Counted from the stretch's first letter, positions 33,894 to 44,386 are shown. The stretch is DNA of 64,000 nt from a beta proteobacterium L13 (GCA_000335715.1 AMYZ01000015.1:42709-106708); one strand, 5' to 3'. The notes: generated by a model from the letters alone, not told the origin. Translations and numbers: made by a program.

Positions 33894-35114
33894 TTACTGG
33901 GCAGCGCTAGCAGCTGGTGCGGCGGAAGCCGGGCCACCTACAGTGGAAACCACTTCCCACTTGCCACCTTTAACCTGGTAAACGGTTACGGCGCCGTCTT
34001 TGATGTCACCTTTTTCATCAAAGGCGATCGGGCCAGTTACGCCGGTGTAGTTGGTTTTGCCAACTTCAGCCAGGTAGGTTTTCGGGTCGGTGGAGCCTGC
34101 ACGCTTCATGGCTTCTACCAGTACGCGAACTGCATCGTACTCGTATGGAGCATAGATCTGAACTTCGGTGTTGTACTTGGCTTTGAACTTGTCGTTGAAA
34201 GCAGCAAAGCCAGGCATCTTGTCACGCGGCATGCCGCAGCTGGAGGAGTACTGGCCTTCGGATGCTTCGCCAGCCAGCTTGATGAACTCCGGAGTCTGCC
34301 AGCCATCGCCGCCCATCAGCTTGGCTTTGATGCCCAGGCGCTGCATTTGCTTGGCCAGCGGGCCAGCTTGTGCATCCATACCGCCGTAGAAGATCACGTC
34401 CGGCGCAGAGCCTTTGATCGAAGTCAGGATGGCGTTAAAGTCAGTAGCGGTGTTGGTGGTAAATTCGCGCTTAACAATAGAGCCGCCTTTGGCCTTGATT
34501 GCTTTTTCGAATTCATCCGCCAGGCCTTGGCCGTAAGCAGTGCGGTCATCGATGATGGCTACTTTTTTGGCTTTCAGGCCGTCAACAGCAAACTCGCCCA
34601 GTGCTTTACCTTGCTGAACGTCGTTGGCGATCACGCGGAAAGTAGTTTTGTAGCCCTGCTTGGTGTAGTCAGGGTTGGTAGCGGATGGGGAGATTTGTGG
34701 CAGGCCAGCGTCGGAGTAGATTTTGGATGCCGGGATAGTAGTACCCGAGTTCAGGTGGCCAACAACGCCAACGACACCTGCGTCAACCAGACGCTGGGCA
34801 ACCTGGGTACCGATTTTCGGGTCGGCCTGGTCGTCTTCGGATACCAGTTCGAATTTGACTTTCTTGCCACCGATTTCAACGCCTTCAGCGTTCAGGTCTT
34901 CGATGGCCAGCTTGGCGCCCAACTCGTTGTCTTTACCCAGGTGGGCAATCGGGCCAGTCAGCGGCGATACTTGGCCGATTTTGACAACGGTTTCACCGCC
35001 AGCTTCAGCAGCTGCGGCGGATGCTTCGCCAGCCGGTTTTTCTTCCTTGTTGCCGCAGGCAGTGAGTGCAATGGCGGCAGCCGCAAAAAGGCTCAGACGA
35101 GCAAATTTATTCAT
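33894..35114 (-). CDS. LivK-like branched-chain amino acid binding lipoprotein (copy 2)
   Basis: A 406-residue paralogue of the preceding gene. The signal peptide ends in LTACGNK, giving a lipoprotein. The binding domain shows IGQVSPLTGPIAHLGKD, VVGVVGHLNSGTTIPASKI and IFYGGMDAQAGPLAKQM. The tail is Ala/Ser/Pro-rich. The codon pattern is more strongly biased (many GAA, AAA and GTT) than in copy 1, which suggests high expression. No transporter partners are adjacent. Confidence 0.92.
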   Translation of the reverse strand: MNKFARLSLFAAAAIALTACGNKEEKPAGEASAAAAEAGGETVVKIGQVSPLTGPIAHLGKDNELGAKLAIEDLNAEGVEIGGKKVKFELVSEDDQADPKIGTQVAQRLVDAGVVGVVGHLNSGTTIPASKIYSDAGLPQISPSATNPDYTKQGYKTTFRVIANDVQQGKALGEFAVDGLKAKKVAIIDDRTAYGQGLADEFEKAIKAKGGSIVKREFTTNTATDFNAILTSIKGSAPDVIFYGGMDAQAGPLAKQMQRLGIKAKLMGGDGWQTPEFIKLAGEASEGQYSSSCGMPRDKMPGFAAFNDKFKAKYNTEVQIYAPYEYDAVRVLVEAMKRAGSTDPKTYLAEVGKTNYTGVTGPIAFDEKGDIKDGAVTVYQVKGGKWEVVSTVGGPASAAPAASAAQ

Positions 35115-35327
35115 CTTGTGTTTCCCCTGATCTTAAGTCTGTGACTTGAAAAACCTGCGTTACATCTTTTGGATGAGCAGATGGCAAGGATTATGCGGAG
35201 CCGTTTCTTTCAGTGTCAACGAAGGTCGCAAACAATGTTTTGAATATTGTTCGACACAATTTTGTCGCATGCCTCTTTATGGTGTGTTGCACCATGCACT
35301 TATTGAACAAAGTTTTCATAAATGAAC

Positions 35328-35354
35328 AAAGGCGCACCATTGAGGTGCGCCTTT
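35328..35354. terminator. Intrinsic terminator of hemH
   Basis: Perfect stem AAAGGCGCACC / GGTGCGCCTTT with loop ATTGA, just beyond the hemH stop. About 210 bases of AT-rich DNA then lead to the binding-protein start and probably hold its promoter. Confidence 0.8.
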
Positions 35355-35375
35355 GTGAAAAAAATTAGCCTTTTT

Positions 35376-36461
35376 CTAGCTTTTTGCGCCACAGCTGCGG
35401 GCACGTAGCTGTCGCATTTCTGCATCATCCGGTGTTGTTATCCAGCCACCCAGGTTGGCCGCAGCGATCTCTGCCAGGGCCGTAATCCATGCCGGACGCT
35501 CGTTCAGGCAGGGGATATAGCGGTATTCCTTGCCACCGTGAGTCAGGAAATCTTCCTTTCCTTCCATGGCAATTTCTTCCAGGGTTTCCAGGCAATCGCC
35601 TACAAAGCCCGGGCACATGACATCAATTCTGGATACCCCATCACGTGCCAGCTGGGTAAGCACCTCGGTGGTATAAGGCTTGATCCACTCCGCCTTGCCA
35701 AAGCGGCTCTGGAAGCTGACAACATATTCCGCCTTGCTCAGCCCCAGTTCTTCAGCCAGCAAGCGGCCTGTTTTGAGACATTCGCAGTGGTAAGGGTCGC
35801 CTTTATCCAGCGTGAAACGTGGCACGCCATGAAAACTCATCACCAGCTTTTCTGCGCGACCATTCAGGCGCCAGTGCTCCCGCACGCTGTCTGCCAACGC
35901 TTGTATATAAGCAGGGTGATCGTGGAAGTGACGCACGGTGCGCACTTCCGGCATGTTGCGCATTTTCTGCAGGGTACGGAATACGTCGTCCAGTGCCGTG
36001 GCGCTGGATGAGCCTGCGTATTGCGGGTAGAGCGGTATCACCAGCAGGCGTTCCACTCCGGCCTCCCGCATCTTGATCATGGTTTGCTCCACGGATGGCT
36101 GCCCGTAGCGCATGGCGTAGTCCACTACCAGGTTGCGCATGCCTTGTTCGCCCAGCAAGCCCTTGAGTAGCGTGGTTTGCTTTTGGGTGTGCACCAGCAG
36201 CGGAGAGCCATCCGGCGTCCAGATGGTGGCGTATTTCGCCGCGCTTTTTGCCGGGCGCACATTCAGAATGATGCCATTGAGAATGAACCACCAGATTGCC
36301 TTGGGGATTTCAATTACCCGGCTGTCTGACAGAAACTGCTTGAGATAAGGGCGCAGTGCTTTGGCTGTGGGTGCAGCAGGGGTGCCCAGGTTGATGAGCA
36401 GAATGCCTGTTTTTGGCGTGTAGTCGTGGCGAAATGCGGGTTCTTTCAGCAGTGCGGGCAT
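35376..36461 (-). CDS. hemH: Ferrochelatase
   Basis: A 361-residue ferrochelatase, which inserts Fe(II) into protoporphyrin IX in the last step of protohaem synthesis. The catalytic His is in VMSFHGVP. Other signatures are [19 protein letters not shown] and the late [17 protein letters not shown]. Typical length. It lies between ftsK and the binding-protein genes, with its own terminator. Confidence 0.97.
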   Translation of the reverse strand: MPALLKEPAFRHDYTPKTGILLINLGTPAAPTAKALRPYLKQFLSDSRVIEIPKAIWWFILNGIILNVRPAKSAAKYATIWTPDGSPLLVHTQKQTTLLKGLLGEQGMRNLVVDYAMRYGQPSVEQTMIKMREAGVERLLVIPLYPQYAGSSSATALDDVFRTLQKMRNMPEVRTVRHFHDHPAYIQALADSVREHWRLNGRAEKLVMSFHGVPRFTLDKGDPYHCECLKTGRLLAEELGLSKAEYVVSFQSRFGKAEWIKPYTTEVLTQLARDGVSRIDVMCPGFVGDCLETLEEIAMEGKEDFLTHGGKEYRYIPCLNERPAWITALAEIAAANLGGWITTPDDAEMRQLRARSCGAKS

Positions 36462-36509
36462 GATTTGTCCAGTACAAAACGAGTGCGCCTAGCTTAACCG
36501 GCTAGCGAT

Positions 36510-36539
36510 AAAAAGCAATGGCCGCTGGGCGGCCATTGC
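36510..36539 (-). terminator. Terminator of ftsK
   Basis: Stem GCAATGGCCG / CGGCCATTGC, loop CTGGG; on the minus strand it is followed by TTTTT. Confidence 0.85.
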
Positions 36540-36559
36540 AGATGAAAAGGGCAGGGTAC

Positions 36560-38857
36560 TTATTCTTCGCGCATGGGCACCAGTACGCTGCGGTTACCGT
36601 TGGTTTCCATGGCAGACACGATGCCGGTAGCTTCCATTTGTTCGATCAGCCGGGCTGCGCGGTTATAGCCGATGCGCAGCTGACGCTGCACCGATGAGAT
36701 GGACGCCTTGCGGGTTTTGATCACAATGGCTACGGCCTCGTCGTACAGCGGATCTGCTTCCATATCACCGCTACCTGCCGCGCCCATTTCACCCCCTGCA
36801 TCATCCCCCTCCGGCGTGCCAGTAAGGATGCCGTCTACATAGTCTGGTTCGCCTGTGGTCTTGAGGAACTCCACCACGTGATGCACTTCTTCATCGGCGA
36901 CAAAAGCACCGTGCACGCGCAGCGGGTAATTGGTGCCCGGCGGCTGGTACAGCATATCGCCTTGCCCCAGCAGGGTTTCCGCGCCCATCTGGTCCAGAAT
37001 GGTGCGGCTATCTATCTTGCTGGATACCTGAAAGGCAATGCGAGTCGGGATGTTGGCTTTGATCAGGCCTGTGATCACGTCTACCGACGGGCGCTGGGTG
37101 GCCAGAATGAGGTGAATACCCGCTGCACGTGCTTTTTGCGCCAGGCGGGCAATCAGTTCTTCGATTTTTTTGCCGGCGACCATCATCAGGTCGGCCAGTT
37201 CGTCAATCACCACCACGATCAGCGGCAGCGCTTCCAGCGGCTCCGGCATATCGGGGGTCAGGCTGAACGGGTTGGGTATTTTCTCGCCGGCTTTTTCGGC
37301 GTCACGAATCTTTTGGTTGAAGCCCGCCAGGTTGCGCACACCCAGCTTGGACATCAGGCGATAGCGACGCTCCATTTCCCCTACGCACCAGTTCAGCGCG
37401 TTGGCCGCTTGTTTCATGTCGGTTACCACCGGGGCCAGCAGATGCGGAATGCCTTCGTATACCGATAACTCCAGCATTTTCGGGTCCACCATGATCAAAC
37501 GTGCTTCTTTGGGGGTGGCTTTGTAAAGCACCGACAGAATCATGGCGTTGATCGCTACCGATTTACCGGAACCGGTGGTGCCCGCCACCAGTACGTGCGG
37601 CATTTTAGCCAGGTCGGCCGATACCGGTTGACCCGCGATATCTTTACCCAGCGCCATGGCCAGTTTGGATGGCATGTTCTGGTAGCTTTCCGAACCCACG
37701 ATTTCGGACATGCGCACAATCTGGCGTTTCGGATTGGGCAGCTCCAGGCCCATATAGGTTTTGCCGGGGATGGTTTCCACTACGCGGATGGACACAAGGC
37801 TCAGTGCGCGCGCCAGATCTTTCATCAGGTTGACGATCTGCGCACCCTTTACGCCAATGGCTGGCTCGATTTCGTAGCGCGTAATCACCGGGCCAGGGTA
37901 GGCGGCGATGACCTTTACATCTACGCCGAAGTCAGCCAGCTTGCGCTCGATCAGGCGCGAGGTGTACTCCACGGTTTCGGCGGATACCGGTTCGCCTTGT
38001 TCTTTCGGCGGAGCCAGCAGGGTGAGGCCAGGTAATGCCTCGTCACCCGGGGCGGCAAACAGCGACTGCTGCACCGGCTTGACCGCCTTGGGCGATACCG
38101 GCACCTCGAGCACCGGGGCTTCTATGCGTACCGGTGGCTTCTCGTCGATTTTTTTCTTTTCCTGCACCACTTTTTCTTCGCGCTGCTTGGCCACTTCGCG
38201 GCCGATTTCGCGGTCTTTGCTGGCCTGCCAGGCTTGCCATGCACCCACGGTAGCGTCTTCAATCTTGCCACCCAGGCTTTCCATCAGGTTCAACCAGGAC
38301 AAGCCTGTAAACAGCGAGGTGCCAATGGCAGCCAGCACCAGCAAGAGCAGACCGGCACCGGTGCCACCAAAAGCATGTGCCGCGGCATAGCCAAGCGACT
38401 TGCCCAACATGCCGCCAGCACCGGCGGGCAGCAGCAGTGCCTTATTACCCAGTATCAGCGCCTCGATGCTGGATACGCTGACCAGGGTCACCAGAAAACC
38501 CAGCAAGGCGGCCCAGGTCATGGGGCCGGTCTGGAAATCGGCTTGCTCGATCTTGCGGTAGCCCCAGGCAATGGCAAACAGGCAGAAACCTACCAATAGC
38601 CACGCAGCGTAGCCAAACAGATAAAGCAAGATGTCAGACAGCCAGGCGCCAAAGGTACCGCCGTAATTGCGGATTTGTGTATCGGCCGAGCTATGCGACC
38701 AGCTAGGGTCAGCGGGATTGAAGCTGGCCAGCGTGATCACCAGGTAAACCGCGGTGACGGCCATAAGCAACCACCAGGCTTCGCGCAGCAGGGCGGTCAG
38801 CTTGGGTGGCAGGGGTTGGGTATTTCGTACGGCAGCTTTACGCTTGAACAGGCGCAT
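36560..38857 (-). CDS. ftsK: DNA translocase FtsK
   Basis: A 765-residue septum-located DNA translocase that helps resolve chromosome dimers by activating XerCD at dif. Four membrane segments occupy about the first 190 residues. A short linker follows (about 190-260), rich in Glu, Lys and Pro, much shorter than in E. coli FtsK. The motor has Walker [16 protein letters not shown] and Walker [14 protein letters not shown]. The C-terminal gamma domain, which reads KOPS sequences, is present: [21 protein letters not shown]. Upstream on the minus strand a perfect TATAAT (38887-38892) is the best -10 candidate. Confidence 0.96.
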   Translation of the reverse strand: MRLFKRKAAVRNTQPLPPKLTALLREAWWLLMAVTAVYLVITLASFNPADPSWSHSSADTQIRNYGGTFGAWLSDILLYLFGYAAWLLVGFCLFAIAWGYRKIEQADFQTGPMTWAALLGFLVTLVSVSSIEALILGNKALLLPAGAGGMLGKSLGYAAAHAFGGTGAGLLLLVLAAIGTSLFTGLSWLNLMESLGGKIEDATVGAWQAWQASKDREIGREVAKQREEKVVQEKKKIDEKPPVRIEAPVLEVPVSPKAVKPVQQSLFAAPGDEALPGLTLLAPPKEQGEPVSAETVEYTSRLIERKLADFGVDVKVIAAYPGPVITRYEIEPAIGVKGAQIVNLMKDLARALSLVSIRVVETIPGKTYMGLELPNPKRQIVRMSEIVGSESYQNMPSKLAMALGKDIAGQPVSADLAKMPHVLVAGTTGSGKSVAINAMILSVLYKATPKEARLIMVDPKMLELSVYEGIPHLLAPVVTDMKQAANALNWCVGEMERRYRLMSKLGVRNLAGFNQKIRDAEKAGEKIPNPFSLTPDMPEPLEALPLIVVVIDELADLMMVAGKKIEELIARLAQKARAAGIHLILATQRPSVDVITGLIKANIPTRIAFQVSSKIDSRTILDQMGAETLLGQGDMLYQPPGTNYPLRVHGAFVADEEVHHVVEFLKTTGEPDYVDGILTGTPEGDDAGGEMGAAGSGDMEADPLYDEAVAIVIKTRKASISSVQRQLRIGYNRAARLIEQMEATGIVSAMETNGNRSVLVPMREE

Positions 38858-38886
38858 TGTTATTTAATGTATGAAGTCAGCCATGC

Positions 38887-38892
38887 ATTATA
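38887..38892 (-). promoter_or_regulatory. -10 element candidate for ftsK
   Basis: Perfect TATAAT on the minus strand, about 30 bases before the ftsK start codon. The matching -35 region (TAAGAT) is weak. Confidence 0.4.
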
Positions 38893-38930
38893 TCGGCAAT
38901 TTACCCGGTATCTTATCGATCACTTTACAT

Positions 38931-40040
38931 TTAATACGGATAAAGTGCGCCAAGCACGCGTAAACCGCGGGCGCCCGTGACCTCCGGCAGGTTGGCCGGC
39001 TGGCGCTGGCAGAAGCACCAGCCCAGCCAGGCAAATGCCGCTGCCTCCACCTGCTGCGGGGCCAAGCCTAATGCCTCGGTCGTTTCGATATGAATACCTG
39101 CAAGGTTGGCCGCAAGGCTGGCCATCAGCACCGGGTTCTGCGCCCCGCCGCCGCAAACATACAGCTCCTGGCAGCATGGGGCAAAGCGCAGCACCGCCGC
39201 CGCGATACTGTGGGTGGTAAGCGCAAGTAGTGTTGCCTGAACGTCGGCATCCGGCACCGGCCCGTATTGGCGAGTGTGCGCGGACAGGTGGGCGTCCAGC
39301 CAGGGCAAGTCGAACAAGTCCCGCCCCGTGCTTTTGGGCAGGTTGGCCGCAAAGTATGGTTCTGCCAGCAAGCGCTGCAGCAAGGCACTTTGCACCTGCC
39401 CACTGGCGGCCCACGCACCGGCAGCGTCGTAGTCCAGGCCACGGTGGCGGCGAATCCAGGCGTCCAGCAACATATTGCCCGGCCCGGTATCAAAACCTAT
39501 CACTGGCTGGCCGGGGCTCAAGCGGGTCAGGTTGGCAATGCCGCCAATATTCAGAATGACACGCGACACGGTGGCGCTGGCAAACTCCGCCTGATGAAAA
39601 GCGGGGACCAGCGGCGCACCCTGGCCGCCTGCCGCCACATCGCGGCTGCGCACATCGCCAATCACATCAATGCCGCACAGCTCGGCCAGCAGGGCGTGAT
39701 TGCCAATTTGCAGGGTGTAGCCATGTTGCGGGGCGTGGCGGATGGTCTGCCCGTGGCACAGTACTGCCCGGATATCGGTGGCCACCAAGCCCGTAGCGTG
39801 CAGCGCCTGCTGTACAGCCTGGGCGTAGAGTGTGGCTAGCGTATTACCTAGCAAAGCGCTACGCGCCAGCTCATCATGGCCCACCGGCTGCAGAGTCAGC
39901 ACCTGCTCACGCACCGCAGCGGGATAGGGTACAAATGCTTCCCCCAGTACGCGCATGGGGCTATAGGCAAAATCGACGACAAGGGCGTCCACACCATCCA
40001 GACTGGTGCCGGACATCAAACCGATATAAATCTCAGACAT
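38931..40040 (-). CDS. anmK: Anhydro-N-acetylmuramic acid kinase
   Basis: A 369-residue sugar kinase, the same length as E. coli AnmK, which phosphorylates 1,6-anhydroMurNAc during recycling of peptidoglycan. The N-terminus MSEIYIGLMSGTSLDGVDALVVDF is typical, followed by VLCHGQTIRH, VIGDVRSRDVAAGGQGAPLVP and FDTGPGNMLLDAW. I use the ATG at 40040; its ribosome-binding sequence lies inside the 3' arm of the upstream hairpin. It follows an M23 peptidase gene, so the two probably form a cell-wall recycling unit. Confidence 0.95.
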   Translation of the reverse strand: MSEIYIGLMSGTSLDGVDALVVDFAYSPMRVLGEAFVPYPAAVREQVLTLQPVGHDELARSALLGNTLATLYAQAVQQALHATGLVATDIRAVLCHGQTIRHAPQHGYTLQIGNHALLAELCGIDVIGDVRSRDVAAGGQGAPLVPAFHQAEFASATVSRVILNIGGIANLTRLSPGQPVIGFDTGPGNMLLDAWIRRHRGLDYDAAGAWAASGQVQSALLQRLLAEPYFAANLPKSTGRDLFDLPWLDAHLSAHTRQYGPVPDADVQATLLALTTHSIAAAVLRFAPCCQELYVCGGGAQNPVLMASLAANLAGIHIETTEALGLAPQQVEAAAFAWLGWCFCQRQPANLPEVTGARGLRVLGALYPY

Positions 40041-40072
40041 AAAAAAGCCCTGGCAAATGGGGCTGCCAGGGC
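40041..40072 (-). terminator. Hairpin between the M23 peptidase gene and anmK
   Basis: Stem GCCCTGGCA / TGCCAGGGC with an 8-base loop; on the minus strand it is followed by TTTTTT and then directly by the anmK ATG. It may terminate or attenuate transcription and could also mask the anmK ribosome-binding site. Confidence 0.8.
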
Positions 40073-40091
40073 GATGCATGGGTGGGCAGGG

Positions 40092-41426
40092 CTAGTCCAG
40101 CTGCGCCACGCTGACCGGTATATCCCTGAGCAGCTGAAGGTTGGCCGCAAGCTTAACGCTACCCTGGCGGAAGGCCAAGCGCTGGCTGGGCGTCAGGCCC
40201 GGCACAGGCAGGGCGGTCGTGGCCGGGTCCACAGGTTGACCGTCGATCAGCACTTCCATATGCAGATGCGGCCCGGTGGAGCGGCCGGTGCTGCCGACAA
40301 AGCCGATAATATCGCCGGCTTTTACCTTGACGCCGGGTCGCAACCCGGTCTGGAACGCACTCATGTGGGCGTACAGGGTGGATAGTTTGTTGCTGTGTTT
40401 CAGCACCACCACATTGCCATAACCACTTTGCTGCGCCACGGTTGCCACGGTGGCGTCAGACGGGGCGGCAATCGGCGTACCGCTGGCGGCCGCGTAGTCT
40501 ACCCCTTCGTGCATGCGCAGCGAACGCAGAATGGGGTGGAAACGCATGCCGAAACCCGAGCTGATACGGGCTGCAACCGGCTGCATGGTAAAGCCTTTTT
40601 TCAACGGCTTGCCGGCAGCATCGTAATAAGCACCCGACTCGCTATCGTGCTCGAAATAGAATGCCTGATAAACCTTGCCGCTGCGTACAATCTCGGCGCC
40701 CAGAATATTACCGCTCGCCAGTGGCGTGCCTTTGTACTGCAAGGTCTCGTACACCAGGCTGATCTTGTCGCCCGCGCGCAATTCAGTCAGCGGGAACTGG
40801 TCGGCAAAAATCTCGGATAAGCCGGTACGCACCTCCACCGGCACGCGCGCTTGCGCCAAGGCGCCGGTAGCGCTGGTTTTTACCAGTACGGAGCGCACGG
40901 TCTGCACGGTCTGCATTTCAGGTGCATCGGCGCTGGCTTGCCACTGATCGCCATTTTTCTCGATGACTACCAGCACCTTCTCGCCATTCTCGTCATCATT
41001 CAGAAAACGCAGGCCGAACAACTCACCCTGGTCGTTCAGCTCTACCGACAGAGTGGCACCCGTGCGCAGCTTCAGCAGGTCGCGCGACAGCGGGCTGGCA
41101 TGAATGAAGCGCGTCGCCTCGCCATCGTCTACGCCCAAGCGGTTTAACAGGCGTGCAATGGTGTCGCCGCGCTGCACCGCTTCATCCCGCCAGTAACGCA
41201 GGCCCGAAGCCTGTGTAGCCGGCAATGCCGGCAGTGACAGCTGCTCGGTGACCTGCTGCGCCAACGGTGCGGCAGGCTGGGGTAATGCCTGCTCCTGGGT
41301 GATGGCCAGCGCGGTTAATGCCCCCATAAACGGCAAGCTGGCAGCCGCACCAAGCCAGGTCATGGGGTTGTTTATCAGCTGCGTCACCCACTTTTGCGGG
41401 AAGCCCAGCAGTTTGCGATAATTCAT
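40092..41426 (-). CDS. M23-family peptidoglycan metallopeptidase (MepM-like)
   Basis: A 444-residue protein anchored by a single N-terminal membrane helix (about 22-45, MTWLGAAASLPFMGALTALAI). A LysM-like/OapA region follows (about 75-120) and then the M23 (lysostaphin-type) domain. Zinc ligands lie in FHPILRSLRMHEGVDYAA and in GPHLHMEV near residue 405. MepM-type enzymes cleave peptide cross-links between murein strands. The gene order with anmK supports a cell-wall role. Confidence 0.92.
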   Translation of the reverse strand: MNYRKLLGFPQKWVTQLINNPMTWLGAAASLPFMGALTALAITQEQALPQPAAPLAQQVTEQLSLPALPATQASGLRYWRDEAVQRGDTIARLLNRLGVDDGEATRFIHASPLSRDLLKLRTGATLSVELNDQGELFGLRFLNDDENGEKVLVVIEKNGDQWQASADAPEMQTVQTVRSVLVKTSATGALAQARVPVEVRTGLSEIFADQFPLTELRAGDKISLVYETLQYKGTPLASGNILGAEIVRSGKVYQAFYFEHDSESGAYYDAAGKPLKKGFTMQPVAARISSGFGMRFHPILRSLRMHEGVDYAAASGTPIAAPSDATVATVAQQSGYGNVVVLKHSNKLSTLYAHMSAFQTGLRPGVKVKAGDIIGFVGSTGRSTGPHLHMEVLIDGQPVDPATTALPVPGLTPSQRLAFRQGSVKLAANLQLLRDIPVSVAQLD

Positions 41427-41696
41427 GTTCAGTCGACTCGTGTGGCATAAGCCTTCATCGCAAAACGAATCAGCTTAAATACTGCGCCGCAAAACTACGC
41501 CTTTTGCAGCAGAAAATATCAAAGCAGGGCATGCTAGCAAAAACGTCGCGCCACTGCAAACCAGAAACCCTAGCCAAATCAACCCACTAGTCAAACTGGC
41601 AGCGAAACCTGAACCAAGAGACAGTGCGCAGCGGATAATGGTTCGACACGCATCCAAAATTGTTTTGTTAAAAATAAAAATCAGCCTGGCACCTTT

Positions 41697-42704
41697 ATGA
41701 AACTTACCTTGCACCTGCCTGGCCTGGCCTGGTACGACGCCCACGATGGCGCAAGCCTGTGCCGCGACCTGAGCACCCCCGCGCTGTCATTACTACTGGC
41801 ACGCGGCCAACGTAGCGCACACCCCGCCTCCCCGAGCCAGCACCTGCTGCGCAGCTTCAACTTGCCCGAGCTTGCAGTGGCCGCCACCCTGGCACGCCAG
41901 GCAGGGCTACCCACCGCCGGCCGGCACTGGCTCATTGCAGACCCGGTGAACCTGCGGGTGGACCGCGACCGCGCACTACTGGGTGATGTAGGCATCATGA
42001 ACCTGGCACAGCACGAAGCCGACCAGCTTGTTGGCAGCCTCAACCAGCTTTTTGCCGAGGACGGTTTCGTTTTCCACGCCCCCACGCCAGCGCGCTGGTT
42101 CATTTCACTACCCGCCGCCACCGAGGCCAGCTTTACACCACTGCCGGATGTCATCGGCCAGGACATCAACCACCACCTGCCCGGCGGGCAGAACGGCATG
42201 CGCTGGAGCCGCTACCTCAATGAAATGCAGATGCTGCTGTACACCCATGCGGCCAACGATGCCCGCGAGCTGCGCGGCGACACCCCGGTAAACAGCGTAT
42301 GGCTTTGGGGCGAGCAGGGTAGCAATAGCCAGGCACCTCAGGCCTTTGCCCCACTGCTATATAGTGACAACCCGCTCTACCAGGCACTCGCCGCGGAAAG
42401 CGGCATGGCCATAGACGCCGCCCCGTACCAGTTTGCCAGCCTGCAAGGCGAGCATGTTCATGTGGTACTGGATCAGTTGGAAGCTGCAGCACAATTTCGC
42501 GACGCCTGGGGCTGGCGCGAAACCCTCAAGCGACTGGAGCAAGACTGGTTCGCCCCCATGTTGGCCGCACTCAAGGCCGGTCAGCTACAATCGCTCGAAC
42601 TCAGCTGCGACGGCGAAGCAGGCTTTACACTGCGCATTACGCCGCGCCAGCTATGGAAATTCTGGCTACCCGGCCAACCTTTAGCCACCCTGTACCCGCA
42701 ATGA
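41697..42704 (+). CDS. RpfE-like/phosphoglycerate-mutase-related protein
   Basis: A 335-residue protein similar to the RpfE-type family found next to recJ in many beta- and gammaproteobacteria, sometimes annotated as phosphoglycerate mutase. Recognisable stretches are HWLIADPVNLRVDRDRALL and MRWSRYLNEMQMLLYTHAAN. No clear catalytic residues of phosphoglycerate mutase are visible, so activity is doubtful. Its stop overlaps the recJ start (ATGA), so the two are translationally coupled. Confidence 0.8.
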   Translation: MKLTLHLPGLAWYDAHDGASLCRDLSTPALSLLLARGQRSAHPASPSQHLLRSFNLPELAVAATLARQAGLPTAGRHWLIADPVNLRVDRDRALLGDVGIMNLAQHEADQLVGSLNQLFAEDGFVFHAPTPARWFISLPAATEASFTPLPDVIGQDINHHLPGGQNGMRWSRYLNEMQMLLYTHAANDARELRGDTPVNSVWLWGEQGSNSQAPQAFAPLLYSDNPLYQALAAESGMAIDAAPYQFASLQGEHVHVVLDQLEAAAQFRDAWGWRETLKRLEQDWFAPMLAALKAGQLQSLELSCDGEAGFTLRITPRQLWKFWLPGQPLATLYPQ

Positions 42705-44386
42705 CCCAGATCACCACCCGCAGCTACCCGGCCAGCTGCCAGCAAAACCTGTGCGAGCAGGGCATTCACCCGCTCATGGCGCGCCTGTACGCCGCTCGCG
42801 GCATCGAAAGAGCCAGCGATGTGGATTACACCCTCAAAGGCCTGCTGCCTTACCACAGCATGAAAAACATCCAGGCCATGGCCGTGCGGCTGGCCGATGC
42901 CATCCGCAACAAACAGCGCATGCTGGTGGTGGCCGATTACGATGCCGATGGCGCCACCGCCTGCACCGTGGCAGTAAAAGGCTTGGCTGCCATGGGTGGG
43001 GTGATTGATTTCATCGTTCCTAACCGTTTCGAGTACGGCTACGGGCTAACGCCGGAAATCGTCGAGCTGGCCGCACAGAGCCAGCCAGACATCATTGTTA
43101 CCGTGGATAACGGCATCGCCAGCGTAGCGGGTGTGGAGGCAGCCAGGCAGCGTGGCATCGAGGTACTGATCACCGACCACCACCTGCCGGGTGATACCCT
43201 GCCGGACGCACTGATCGTCAACCCCAATCAGCCAGGCTGCGAATTTCCCTCCAAAAACCTGGCCGGTGTGGGGGTGATGTTTTACGTACTGATGGCACTG
43301 CGCGCCGAGCTGCGCCAGCGCGGCCACTTTGCGGCCAACCCCGAGCCAAACCTGGGCGAGCTGCTGGATATCGTGGCATTAGGCACCGTGGCCGACGTTG
43401 TCCGGCTGGATCGCAACAACCGCATCCTGGTCGATAACGGGCTGCGCAGAATGCGGGCAGGGCGCATGGCCCCCGGCATAGCCGCACTGTTCCGCGTAGC
43501 CGGCCGCGCAGCGCATAAAGCCAACACATTTGACCTGGGCTTTACCCTGGGGCCCAGATTGAATGCAGCAGGGCGCCTGGACGACATGAGCCTGGGTATT
43601 GCCTGCCTGCTGGCCAGCAGCGAAGACGAAGCCATGCGGCTGGCGCAAGAGCTGGACCGCCTCAACCGCGAGCGGCGCCAGATCGAACACGGCATGCAGG
43701 ACGAAGCCTTGGCGGCGCTATCCGCCATTGATGCCGACAAACGCTACACACTAGCACTGTATCGCGATGACTGGCATCAGGGCGTAGTGGGCATCGTGGC
43801 CTCCCGTCTGAAAGAAAAATACCACCGGCCAACCATTGTGTTCGCACCGGGCGACGAGGGCGAAATCAAAGGGTCAGGGCGCTCGATAGCGGGCTTTCAC
43901 CTGCGCGATGCGCTGGATCTGGTGTGCAAACGCCACCCGGGCATGATCCTGAAGTTCGGCGGCCACGCCATGGCAGCAGGGCTAACCATTGCCGAACACG
44001 CGTTATCGGGATTCCAGCAGGCGTTTGAAGAGGTGGCGCAAAGTCTGCTGGACGAAAGCACCTTGACGCGCACACTGGAAACCGATGGCAGCCTCAGTGC
44101 CAGGGAACTGAACCTGCCCACGGCAGAAACGTTGGCCGCAGAAGTATGGGGCCAAGGCTTTGCACCGCCCACATTCCAGGACAAGTTTCAGGTTATCAGC
44201 CAGCGCATGGTTGGCGACAAGCATCTCAAGTTGCGGCTAGCCAAAGATGGTGTGCAATGCGACGGTATGGTGTTCAATCGCACCGACTGGCTGCCAGATG
44301 AAATCCACGCCGTCTATCAACTTGCGGCCAACGAATGGCAAGGCCGCAAAGAGCTGCAAATCTATCTGCAGCACATCGCGTCATAG
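42701..44386 (+). CDS. recJ: Single-stranded-DNA-specific exonuclease RecJ
   Basis: A 561-residue DHH-family 5'-3' exonuclease acting in recombination and mismatch repair. Motifs are VADYDADGATACTVAVKG, the VTVDNG aspartate and the DHH motif in LITDHHLPGD. The DHHA1-type segment GRSIAGFHLRDALDLV and the GGHAMAAG motif are present. I start it at the ATG at 42701 that overlaps the upstream stop by 4 bases; extension upstream would overlap the neighbour. Confidence 0.96.
   Translation: MTQITTRSYPASCQQNLCEQGIHPLMARLYAARGIERASDVDYTLKGLLPYHSMKNIQAMAVRLADAIRNKQRMLVVADYDADGATACTVAVKGLAAMGGVIDFIVPNRFEYGYGLTPEIVELAAQSQPDIIVTVDNGIASVAGVEAARQRGIEVLITDHHLPGDTLPDALIVNPNQPGCEFPSKNLAGVGVMFYVLMALRAELRQRGHFAANPEPNLGELLDIVALGTVADVVRLDRNNRILVDNGLRRMRAGRMAPGIAALFRVAGRAAHKANTFDLGFTLGPRLNAAGRLDDMSLGIACLLASSEDEAMRLAQELDRLNRERRQIEHGMQDEALAALSAIDADKRYTLALYRDDWHQGVVGIVASRLKEKYHRPTIVFAPGDEGEIKGSGRSIAGFHLRDALDLVCKRHPGMILKFGGHAMAAGLTIAEHALSGFQQAFEEVAQSLLDESTLTRTLETDGSLSARELNLPTAETLAAEVWGQGFAPPTFQDKFQVISQRMVGDKHLKLRLAKDGVQCDGMVFNRTDWLPDEIHAVYQLAANEWQGRKELQIYLQHIAS

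Noticed and set aside
41475..41744. 89-codon minus-strand frame with a hydrophobic stretch between the M23 peptidase and RpfE-like genes
   Set aside because: It overlaps the start of the RpfE-like gene, has no good ribosome-binding site, and the hydrophobic run is likely chance in an AT-richer promoter region.
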